Notes: generated by a model from the sequence alone, not told the origin. Positions 1 to 5,343 are shown, counted from the first letter of the stretch. The stretch is DNA of 6,430 bases from an uncultured bacterium (GCA_903938205.1 CAJACJ010000215.1:1-6430); one strand, 5' to 3'. Numbers and translations: made by a program.

Positions 1-494
1 ACATCGCGAACGGCAACGCTCTCATGGTCTTCACGGTGGGCGAGAGCGACATCACGGTCTCTGCCCTCGGATCCTTTAATGGCTACGACGGCACTCGCGC
101 CGTTGGCATCTTCGCTTGGGATGGTTCGTTCGGCAGCCGTGAGGCGCTGGTTTCGGGGAATGTCACCACGAACAATACGCAGGGTGGATTCTCGTATGCC
201 GCGTGCTTCATGACGCTGCAGGCCCGTCTGCAGTACGTCTTGGTGGGACAAACCGTGGTCGGGAGTTCTGAGTACGGCACCGCCTTTACCAACGCAGGAG
301 TTGGCTCGGGCATTTCGTTTGACTCCTACTGGTACAACTTTGCAGCTCCGCTCAATGCATACCCCTCTAACACTTCAGCCGATGATTTCCCCTCCTTCGG
401 CCCGAACTTCCAGTTCTCCGTCGTCCCCGCCCCAGGCGCTGCAGCTTTGATCGGTCTTGCTGGTCTTGTGGCCAGCCGCCGTCGACGCAACTAA
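1..494 (+). CDS. Secreted protein with PEP-CTERM-like C-terminal tail, 3' part only
   Basis: The reading frame is open from the window edge (first full codon at position 3), so the N-terminus and any signal peptide lie upstream. The ATG at 24 is probably internal. The visible part is rich in Gly, Ser, Thr and aromatic residues, with beta-strand spacing such as ITVSALGSF, AVGIFAWDG, FMTLQARLQYVLVGQ and FGPNFQF. This is the pattern of a beta-sandwich domain found in many PEP-CTERM proteins just before the sorting tail; the domain assignment is by eye. The last 23 residues form a tripartite tail: VPAPG, a hydrophobic stretch (AAALIGLAGLVA) and SRRRRN. Known family logic: such tails are recognised at the membrane by an exosortase-like enzyme and the protein is then cleaved and anchored or released. 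The Glu of the canonical PEP motif is replaced by Ala. Phe codons favour TTC, unlike the neighbouring genes. The molecular function is unknown. Confidence 0.8.
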   Translation, partial: IANGNALMVFTVGESDITVSALGSFNGYDGTRAVGIFAWDGSFGSREALVSGNVTTNNTQGGFSYAACFMTLQARLQYVLVGQTVVGSSEYGTAFTNAGVGSGISFDSYWYNFAAPLNAYPSNTSADDFPSFGPNFQFSVVPAPGAAALIGLAGLVASRRRRN

Positions 495-510
495 CTTGTA
501 AATCTCCTTC

Positions 511-548
511 GGCTTTCGCCGCGTGCCTTACCCGCACGCGGCGGAGCC
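511..548 (+). terminator. GC-rich hairpin after the first gene
   Basis: A perfect 10-bp stem (517-526 with 534-543, arms cgccgcgtgc and gcacgcggcg) has a 7-nt loop. A 4-bp outer stem (511-514 with 545-548) extends it across a small internal bulge. It begins 17 nt after the stop codon of the upstream gene. No T-run follows, so it is not a canonical intrinsic terminator. It could protect the 3' end of the message or act with Rho. The hairpin is certain as sequence; its role is inferred. Confidence 0.45.
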
Positions 549-618
549 ACATGAGATAAGTCGATTGCACTTTCACTGACAGAGTCACTTGATCACTTCA
601 CTTGAAATTACAAATAAG

Positions 619-651
619 TACATCGCAGTGTAAAACGCACGCAGCGATGTA
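619..651 (+). other. Hairpin beside an intrinsic terminator; possible small RNA body
   Basis: The 8-nt arms tacatcgc (619-626) and gcgatgta (644-651) are perfectly complementary, with a 17-nt loop that contains a smaller possible pairing (gtg 628-630 with cac 638-640). The terminator hairpin starts only 6 nt later. This two-hairpin layout followed by a T-run is typical of small-RNA 3' ends and of long 3' untranslated regions. No open reading frame covers it convincingly. No known RNA family was recognised. Confidence 0.35.
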
Positions 652-657
652 ATTCCC

Positions 658-693
658 AGCCCCCAAACTTCAAACCTTGGGGGCTTTTTATTT
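658..693 (+). terminator. Rho-independent terminator
   Basis: A perfect 9-bp stem pairs agcccccaa (658-666) with ttgggggct (677-685) across a 10-nt loop. The run tttttattt follows directly at 685-693. This is a textbook intrinsic terminator on the + strand. It lies 164 nt after the stop codon of the first gene, so it ends either that transcript or a small RNA made from the intergenic region. Confidence 0.85.
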
Positions 694-752
694 AGGAATT
701 TTGCGAAGACATGGGGCTGGTGCGAACGGAAGCGCAGGTCAGGCTAAGGGAC

Positions 753-906
753 ATGACCGACACGGTCATTCTACGAATACCCATTTCACGGTACGTGACA
801 CGGATTTTAGCTAAATTTCTGCGCAATAACGCATGTGGTGTGCCCGCGGGCCTTGCTAGGCGTTACCGTAACCTTTACCGCAAACACGGTATATGGCTCT
901 CGGTAC
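753..906 (+). promoter_or_regulatory. Cluster of inverted repeats and CGGTA/TACCG motifs upstream of the regulator
   Basis: This gene-free stretch holds several short palindromes: atgaccg/cggtcat (753-759 with 763-769), tcacg/cgtga (786-790 with 794-798), tttagctaaa (806-815), gttac-c-gtaac (862-872) and taccg/cggta (876-880 with 887-891). The pentamer CGGTA or its complement occurs five times: 789-793, 864-868, 876-880, 887-891 and 901-905. The last two-thirds of these sit 60-100 nt before the start of the dual-HTH regulator. A plausible reading is a multi-site operator, perhaps for autoregulation. No convincing -35/-10 pair was found here. Confidence 0.4.
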
Positions 907-964
907 GGCCATTTCGCTTCTACTTCATGGTCTTCATTTCATTTTCATTTATAGGGGTGCACGC

Positions 965-1888
965 ATGAATCTGGGACCGCTCGACATTCAAATGCCAGGC
1001 TTGGTGGATCTGATCCTGGACTTTCCAGCCATGTCGCTGTGGGAATTGCTTCGTCGATATACCAAGCCGCTGAGCGTGGCGCAAATTGCAAAGTGGACCG
1101 ATTCCAATCCTGCCACCGTGCGCAACGGCTTGGACCGATTGATTGAGTTTGGACTAGTGGAGCGCGTCGCCGCCTGTGGTAGTAGCAAGACCAGCACCTT
1201 TCGCACCACGCCGCAAAAATTGGTGGTGACTTGGAGCGCCGACGACCCCAAGGACAAAGCCCTTGCGCAACGGCTGGTGCAGCGCTTAAAGGATTACAAC
1301 GCGGAACTTTTTGAGGATGGCTCCCTGCAAAATCGCGCCTACAAGAAAGGGGACTGGATTAAATTTTACTGCACGCCAGTTGGTTTAAACGCCGCCGATC
1401 TTGCGGAGTTGCGCCGACGCATTGGCGAGGTTGTGAGCTTTGTGAACATGATCATTGACACGCCAGCCTACGAAAGTAGAAACGCGGGCAAATCAGGCGG
1501 CGTGTTGGTTGGCGCAAACGCCGGCGCCAACGCTGGCGCGTTCACCCAGCCACCACCGCTGTGCAATTACAATGTGTCCATTCGAGTGCAGCCGTTGCAC
1601 CATCCGGTGGCGCCACAGCCCAACATTTCCATTGTGCCCCGAGTTGCCGCAACACAAGCGCCCGCGCCCGGCTCGGAGTCTCAATTGGGCAGTTCCTCAA
1701 AGTTGTCACACCGCGAAAAGCAAATCGCAGTGGCTCTTGGCAGTGGCCGTACCCAGCACGCAATTGCGCAGCAATTGGGACTATCGCCCTTTACGGTGGG
1801 CACATTCACCAAACGAATTTACCGCAAGCTTGGTGTGCATAGTCGCGTTGAGTTGCTCAACATCATGCGCGGTCGACCCATGGAGTGA
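965..1888 (+). CDS. Dual-HTH transcriptional regulator (winged helix plus LuxR-type HTH)
   Basis: Predicted cytoplasmic DNA-binding regulator of 307 aa. Residues about 24-95 look like a MarR/ArsR-type winged helix: WELLRRYTKPLSVAQIAKW, a recognition-helix-like PATVRNGLDRLIEFGLVERV, then a wing. Residues about 96-160 are helical and charged. Residues about 165-246 look disordered, with a GANAGANAGAF repeat and many Pro, Ala and Ser. Residues 247-303 are a clear LuxR/GerE helix-turn-helix: LSHREKQIAVALGSGRTQ, AIAQQLGLSPFTV, and KRIYRKLGVHSRVELL. No receiver, PAS or autoinducer-binding domain is visible, so the input signal is unknown. The ATG at 965 is chosen because an AGGGG Shine-Dalgarno (953-957) sits 7 nt upstream; an in-frame ATG at 893 has no such site and would add a sequence unlike the rest. 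It lies between secreted-protein genes, which it may control (inference). Confidence 0.85.
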   Translation: MNLGPLDIQMPGLVDLILDFPAMSLWELLRRYTKPLSVAQIAKWTDSNPATVRNGLDRLIEFGLVERVAACGSSKTSTFRTTPQKLVVTWSADDPKDKALAQRLVQRLKDYNAELFEDGSLQNRAYKKGDWIKFYCTPVGLNAADLAELRRRIGEVVSFVNMIIDTPAYESRNAGKSGGVLVGANAGANAGAFTQPPPLCNYNVSIRVQPLHHPVAPQPNISIVPRVAATQAPAPGSESQLGSSSKLSHREKQIAVALGSGRTQHAIAQQLGLSPFTVGTFTKRIYRKLGVHSRVELLNIMRGRPME

Positions 1889-2162
1889 GTTGGCGTGTGT
1901 TCGTTGGCGCAGGGCATTTACTTTGAAACCGGCATACCTGTGAGCGGCAAATAGAAGCCGAAGACCGCGTCAAGTACAAGCAACAGTTGGACGCGCGCAA
2001 GAAGGCGTTGTGAGCCTATAGGCGGCCCTTGCCGTGTGGATATGTATTGCCATGCAACACCTTTTGGGTCTTTGATGCTCTGTGCCCGAATACTTGCGAA
2101 GCAATCCGTGGTGCGCCGCAAAGGATGCAAGGTTCCAAAAGTGCTTACAAACCGCTCAATTT

Positions 2163-2182
2163 TGTACCCTTGGCGCGGTACA
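2163..2182 (+). promoter_or_regulatory. Inverted repeat TGTACC-N8-GGTACA, possible operator
   Basis: Perfect 6-bp arms are separated by 8 nt, 130 nt upstream of the LamG-like secreted-protein gene. The right arm overlaps CGGTAC (2176-2181), the same hexamer found at 789-794 and 901-906 ahead of the regulator gene. The arm size and symmetry suit a dimeric helix-turn-helix protein. The sequence is certain; a regulatory role is only suggested. Confidence 0.25.
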
Positions 2183-2259
2183 TCGCATGTGTTTTCAATG
2201 AATATCGCAAATACATTTGGTTATTTGTTGACGCAAATTGAATTGGTGGCAAGTTTCAA

Positions 2260-2310
2260 GGAGTCCCTTTGGCTTTCCCTTTACTTCCCTATCAATTCTG
2301 GAGTCCCTTT
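2260..2310 (+). repeat. Duplicated 11-nt ribosome-binding-site element
   Basis: The 11-mer ggagtcccttt occurs at 2260-2270 and again at 2300-2310, exactly 40 nt apart. The second copy provides the GGAG Shine-Dalgarno (2300-2303), 8 nt before the ATG at 2312. The first copy is followed by no start codon in a sensible position. The gene at 3243 has a related leader (aggagtctcc), so GGAGTC appears to be a recurrent local form of the site. Confidence 0.6.
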
Positions 2311-2311
2311 C

Positions 2312-3118
2312 ATGAATACAGTTTCAAATTTTTGTGTTGCTGGCGTTGTTTCTGCCGTATCAATCAGCGCATCCGCGGGCGTGATTTACTCGACTGATTT
2401 TAATAGTTACACCAGCGGTAATTTAAATCAAAATGCCGCATGGATCGGCACCGGCGGCACATGGGCCACAACAGGCTCGATGAACTCGGGTCAGTTGGCC
2501 ATGTCGGTGGTGAGTTCGCCATCTGGTTCGGGCAAAGCGGTTCAAGGGACCACCGAAAAATACCTCAGCAGTGGTCGCACAAAGGGCTACTTGGATCTTG
2601 GCAACAGCGGCAAATGGACAGCCGCAAGCGCGGGTGGCAACAATATTCTTCGCACCGAACTTGATGTCTATGTGTTAGGCGGTCAAAGCATGGCGTCAAG
2701 CTTTGGATTGATGTCGCACAAGTCATCGTTTGAAGTTGCCGCTGGTTTAATGATTAGCAACACTGGCCAAGTGTGGACAAGCAATAGCGGCTACGCGCTG
2801 GCGAATCGCACCAACACCAGCACCGTGGTTTCGCTGAATGCATGGCATTCATTGAAGCAGGATTGGAATTACCTCACCGGCGAAACGCTGGCGTATGTTG
2901 ACGGCGTACTTGTGGCTTCGTATACCACCACCAATCGGGGCTCCGTATTTGCCAGCATGTTGTTCACCACCACCGATCTTGCCTCGGGTGGCAGTACCAC
3001 CAATAACGGCTACGGCTACTTTGACAATTTGGCTATTTCCGCAATGCCGGTACCCTCACCAGGCGCGGTTGCGCTTGTGGGTTTGGCTGGCTTGTTTGCA
3101 AAGCGTCGACGCGCGTAA
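2312..3118 (+). CDS. Secreted LamG-like (concanavalin-type beta-sandwich) protein with PEP-CTERM-like tail
   Basis: 268-aa predicted exported protein. Residues 1-23 form a signal peptide ending ISASA, with probable cleavage before GVIYSTDF. The mature part begins with the DFNSY pattern usual for the first strand of LamG-like or concanavalin-type folds. It later shows strand patterns typical of that fold: RTELDVYVLGG, the W-H-S-L-K-Q-D-W stretch, GETLAYVDGVLVASY and a final GYGYFDNLAIS. The C-terminal 23 residues are a sorting tail: VPSPG, a hydrophobic stretch (AVALVGLAGLFA) and KRRRA. The PEP Glu is replaced by Ser. The ATG at 2312 is chosen for its GGAG site 8 nt upstream and the signal peptide directly after it; the same frame is open back to 2036 but that extension would bury the signal peptide. 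A role in carbohydrate or surface binding is possible, with no catalytic residues recognised. Confidence 0.85.
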   Translation: MNTVSNFCVAGVVSAVSISASAGVIYSTDFNSYTSGNLNQNAAWIGTGGTWATTGSMNSGQLAMSVVSSPSGSGKAVQGTTEKYLSSGRTKGYLDLGNSGKWTAASAGGNNILRTELDVYVLGGQSMASSFGLMSHKSSFEVAAGLMISNTGQVWTSNSGYALANRTNTSTVVSLNAWHSLKQDWNYLTGETLAYVDGVLVASYTTTNRGSVFASMLFTTTDLASGGSTTNNGYGYFDNLAISAMPVPSPGAVALVGLAGLFAKRRRA

Positions 3119-3128
3119 TGCAAACGCA

Positions 3129-3168
3129 CACGCGCGCTTGGTCGCAGTTGGGGGCAGGCGCGCGCGTG
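3129..3168 (+). terminator. GC-rich hairpin after the LamG-like gene
   Basis: Perfect 9-bp arms cacgcgcgc (3129-3137) and gcgcgcgtg (3160-3168) enclose a 22-nt loop, starting 10 nt after the stop codon. No T-run follows, so it is a weak terminator candidate, or an mRNA-stabilising structure like the hairpin at 517-543. It separates the LamG-like gene from the propeller gene by a 124-nt gap, so the two could still be co-transcribed. Confidence 0.35.
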
Positions 3169-3242
3169 ATTGGCTTGTTGGGTTTCTCTATTGTGTAGTG
3201 AGTAGTTACGATTCGTGCTTGAAGTTTTAAACAGGAGTCTCC

Positions 3243-4367
3243 ATGCGTTGCAAATTCTTTGCTGTGTTCAGCGCACTGGCACTTTTGTCAACGGGAGCAC
3301 TGGCGCAATCATCGGGATCAATCACCGTCTTTGGCGAAGACTATTATTCTCAAATCGCCAACGCGCCATCTGATCGCAGCGACATTACGCAAGTTGCGGC
3401 GGGGCGCAGGACTGGCTACGCGCTTTTGCAAGATGGAACAATTTTGGCCTGGGGTAGCGACGCCAACGGCGAATGCCAAGTGCCTTTGGCGGGAGTGGGC
3501 CACAAGTTTGTGAAGGTTTGTTCCGGTCCCAACACGGGCTACGGTTTTACAGATGATCATCGCTTGTTGGCGTGGGGACGCAACGCGGCCGGTCAGTGCG
3601 ATGTGCCGGCGCTGTCTACGGGCATGTATTACACCGAAGTTTCGGCTGGTTTTTCTCACGCCGCGGCCGTGCGAAGCAATGGAACTTTGGTGTGTTGGGG
3701 TGCTTATGAGCCAGATTACACGGCGGCCCAGCGCGTGACATTGCTCACGCCGCCAGCGTTGCCAGCGGGCATGACATGGACCGATGTCGTGGTTGGCTTT
3801 CGCGTGACGCTTGGTCTGCGTAGCGACGGAAATATTTTGGCTTGGGGCATTCCTTGGTTTGACGAAAACTTTGTTCCAGCTTTGCCAGAGGGCGTGACAT
3901 ACACCTCTATTTCTTTTAACGGAACTTTTGTGCTTGCAACCCGTAGCGACGGCGAAGCTGTGGGCTGGGGCGACAATTATTTTAGTCAGTGCGAAATTCC
4001 TGAGCGACCCGATGGCACTTTGTGGAGCCGCGTGTTTGGCGGCGCCGATCATGCCGCTGGCATGCTTGACACTGGCGAAGTGATCATGTGGGGAACCAAC
4101 TTTGAGGGCGAATCCGATGTCGCATTTCTTCCCGCGGGCCAAGTGTTGGACATGGCGCTTGGTTCGGGCTTCACCATTGCGTTGGTGAAGAGTCCATGTG
4201 TGCCTGATTTAAATTTTGATCACATTGTTGATAGCGCGGATATGGGGACCATGTTGCTTGATTTTGGGCCATGCGATCCAGGATCGCCAGCCGATCTGAA
4301 TGGTGATCTCAATGTCGATAGCGCGGATATGGGGATCATGTTGCTTAATTTTGGTCCATGTCCATAA
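3243..4367 (+). CDS. Secreted seven-bladed RCC1-like beta-propeller with C-terminal dockerin-like module
   Basis: 374-aa predicted exported protein. Residues 1-22 are a signal peptide (FFAVFSALALLSTGALAQ) with cleavage after ALAQ. Then come seven RCC1/ATS1-type repeats, each ending in a strand with a WG-type motif: ITVFGE, ILAWGS, LLAWGR, LVCWGA, ILAWGI, AVGWGD and VIMWGT. A final unit (MALGSGFTIALVK) could close the ring with the N-terminal VFGE strand. Repeats also carry the usual (R/L)SDG turn before WG. Residues about 320-374 hold two F-hand-like loops, DLNFDHIVDSADMG and DLNGDLNVDSADMG, with D, N and D at the expected Ca-binding positions, each followed by LLxFGPC. This resembles a type I dockerin. 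AGGAG at 3233-3237 lies 5 nt before the ATG. No enzymatic residues were seen; binding or scaffolding is likely. There is no CTERM tail, unlike its neighbours. Confidence 0.88.
   Translation: MRCKFFAVFSALALLSTGALAQSSGSITVFGEDYYSQIANAPSDRSDITQVAAGRRTGYALLQDGTILAWGSDANGECQVPLAGVGHKFVKVCSGPNTGYGFTDDHRLLAWGRNAAGQCDVPALSTGMYYTEVSAGFSHAAAVRSNGTLVCWGAYEPDYTAAQRVTLLTPPALPAGMTWTDVVVGFRVTLGLRSDGNILAWGIPWFDENFVPALPEGVTYTSISFNGTFVLATRSDGEAVGWGDNYFSQCEIPERPDGTLWSRVFGGADHAAGMLDTGEVIMWGTNFEGESDVAFLPAGQVLDMALGSGFTIALVKSPCVPDLNFDHIVDSADMGTMLLDFGPCDPGSPADLNGDLNVDSADMGIMLLNFGPCP
4204..4364 (+). repeat. 87-bp internal tandem duplication coding the dockerin-like repeats
   Basis: The two Ca-loop units are repeated at DNA level with an 87-nt (29-codon) period: gatagcgcggatatgggg starts at 4230 region and again at 4317, and the match continues with few differences through ttttgg(g/t)ccatg. 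The near identity, including silent positions, points to a fairly recent duplication or to gene conversion between the units. Confidence 0.75.
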
Positions 4368-4398
4368 ATGTGACTTGATGATTTCAAATGCAACGTGC

Positions 4399-4420
4399 CG
4401 CTTGAATCACTTTCAAGGCG
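4399..4420. terminator. Weak hairpin between convergent genes
   Basis: Arms cttgaa (4401-4406) and ttcaag (4412-4417) pair across a 5-nt loop, and two more pairs (4399-4400 with 4419-4420) add on if one base bulges. It lies in the 94-bp gap between the + strand propeller gene and the - strand methyltransferase gene, where a two-way terminator would be expected. No T-run flanks it on either side, so support is weak. Confidence 0.2.
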
Positions 4421-4461
4421 AATGTTGACTTGGGTGATTGCGAGCAAGTGCGTGTTGCGAT

Positions 4462-5343
4462 CTACTTTTGCAGTGTGAACTGCATCACATCATTATGGCC
4501 AGTGCGGAAATAGTGGGCGCAGCCAGTGAGGTAATGCATGTACATGTCGTAGGTGTCTTTGTTGGTGATGGTGATGGCCTGCCCTCGGCGCGCGCGCAAA
4601 TTGTCCGCCCACATGTCAAGCGTGCGCGCGTAGTGCAGCCGCAGCGACTCGCTGTGCGCAAGCGTGAAGCCGGCGTTAGCGGCGTGGCGCGTGATCACTT
4701 GCGGCGAGCACAGTTGCCCGCCAGGGAAAATGTTCTTGCAAATAAACTTGCCGAACATGACGGCCTCATGGTCCACCACAATGCCGCGTTGGCGAAGTTC
4801 ATTGATGTCTGGTTGCACAATGGTGTGCAGCATCATGCGGCCACCGCGCGGAAGCAGCGAGAACGCGCGGGTGAAGAAGGCCTCGTAGCGCTCGGTGCGG
4901 AAATGTTCAAACGCGCCAATGCTGATGATGCGGTCAACGGGTTCGGTGAATTCTTCCCAGCCTTGCAGGCGAAAGTCAATGTGAGTGCCAGGGTTGGCGA
5001 CAGATTGCGTGATGAGCGCGTGTTGTTCTTTGCTCAGCGTGAGGCCGATCACATCCACATTAAAATTCTCAACGGCGCGGCGAGCGGTGGCGCCCCAGCC
5101 GCAACCAATGTCAAGCAATTTCATGCGAGCGGCAGCGTTGCTTGATTCCGCCTTGCGCGGCAAATCGCACTTGCCTAGTGACAAATCAATCTTTGCAAGT
5201 TGCGCCTCATGCAGCGACATGTTGTCGCGCGCAAAGTATGCACAGCTGTAGGTCATGGATGAATCTAGAAACAGCGCGAAGAAATCATTGGACAAGTCGT
5301 AGTGCGCCTGGACTTGTTTATAGAACGGCCGGAACTGCGTCAT
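4462..5343 (-). CDS. Cyclopropane-fatty-acid / mycolic-acid cyclopropane synthase-like methyltransferase
   Basis: Predicted SAM-dependent methyltransferase (293 aa) that would add a methylene or methyl group to unsaturated acyl chains. Numbered from the ATG at 5343, it shows VQAHYDLSNDFFALFLD (11-27), TYSCAYF (31-37), SAM motif I LLDIGCGWGAT (76-86), GLTLSKEQHA (100-109), SIGAFEHF (141-148), MLHTI (171-175), IFPGGQL (205-211), HYARTLDMW (237-245) and a C-terminal YLTGC...QFTLQK. This closely follows the mycobacterial CmaA/MmaA/PcaA family rather than E. coli Cfa, and the length fits (CmaA1 is about 287 aa). The residues that bind bicarbonate in CmaA1 have equivalents: Cys34, Ile142, Glu146, His173 and Tyr238. 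About seven extra residues (KAESSNA region) precede motif I. The ATG at 5343 matches the family N-terminus; a TTG at 5382 would add 13 residues. Neither has a clear Shine-Dalgarno. It follows hicA by 51 nt and may be co-transcribed. Confidence 0.88.
   Translation of the reverse strand: MTQFRPFYKQVQAHYDLSNDFFALFLDSSMTYSCAYFARDNMSLHEAQLAKIDLSLGKCDLPRKAESSNAAARMKLLDIGCGWGATARRAVENFNVDVIGLTLSKEQHALITQSVANPGTHIDFRLQGWEEFTEPVDRIISIGAFEHFRTERYEAFFTRAFSLLPRGGRMMLHTIVQPDINELRQRGIVVDHEAVMFGKFICKNIFPGGQLCSPQVITRHAANAGFTLAHSESLRLHYARTLDMWADNLRARRGQAITITNKDTYDMYMHYLTGCAHYFRTGHNDVMQFTLQK

Larger units (their letters stand above)
1889..2311 (+). other. 423-bp region without a convincing gene; possible gene remnant
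   Basis: No intact gene is supported here. The frame open from 1927 to the TGA at 2011-2013 encodes a charged tail ending KYKQQLDARKKAL with gene-like codons, but it has no start codon and no Shine-Dalgarno site, so it may be the remnant of a lost gene. A perfect 10-bp palindrome, gcctataggc (2014-2023), follows directly. Further on is the inverted repeat tgtacc/ggtaca (2163-2168 with 2177-2182), which contains a CGGTAC hexamer also present twice upstream of the regulator. An 11-nt direct repeat ends just before the next gene. A long open frame begins at 2036, but its first 92 codons look non-coding. No good promoter was identified. Confidence 0.4.

Noticed and set aside
893..964. Earlier in-frame ATG for the regulator
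   Set aside because: It lacks a Shine-Dalgarno site and adds a hydrophobic stretch (ISLLLHGLHFIFIY) out of place in a cytoplasmic DNA-binding protein. The ATG at 965 has AGGGG at good spacing.
711..968. 85-codon open frame upstream of the regulator, ending in an ATGA overlap with its start codon
   Set aside because: The overlap would suit translational coupling, but the product is Arg-rich with no recognisable domain, uses rare-type codons such as AGG and CTA, and has no good ribosome-binding site. The stretch is full of palindromes that fit a regulatory region better.
1503..1545. GC-rich short repeats (ggcgcaaacgcc-type) as a hairpin or repeat element
   Set aside because: They lie inside the regulator gene and simply encode the GANAGANAGAF linker.
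2228..2256. TTGACG at 2228-2233 as a -35 box for the LamG-like gene
   Set aside because: It matches the -35 consensus at five of six positions, but no -10-like hexamer lies 16-18 nt downstream.
2036..2311. Upstream extension of the LamG-like gene in the same open frame
   Set aside because: It would place 92 residues of non-coding-looking sequence before an obvious signal peptide. The ATG at 2312 has a GGAG site 8 nt upstream.
3318..4142. 274-codon open frame on the - strand opposite the propeller gene
   Set aside because: It is a shadow of the real gene: the + strand frame has a signal peptide, seven RCC1 repeats and a dockerin-like module, while the - strand product is His/Arg/Ala-rich with no domain.
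4438..5145. 235-codon open frame on the + strand opposite the cyclopropane synthase gene
   Set aside because: It is a shadow frame. The - strand translation matches a well-known enzyme family along its whole length.
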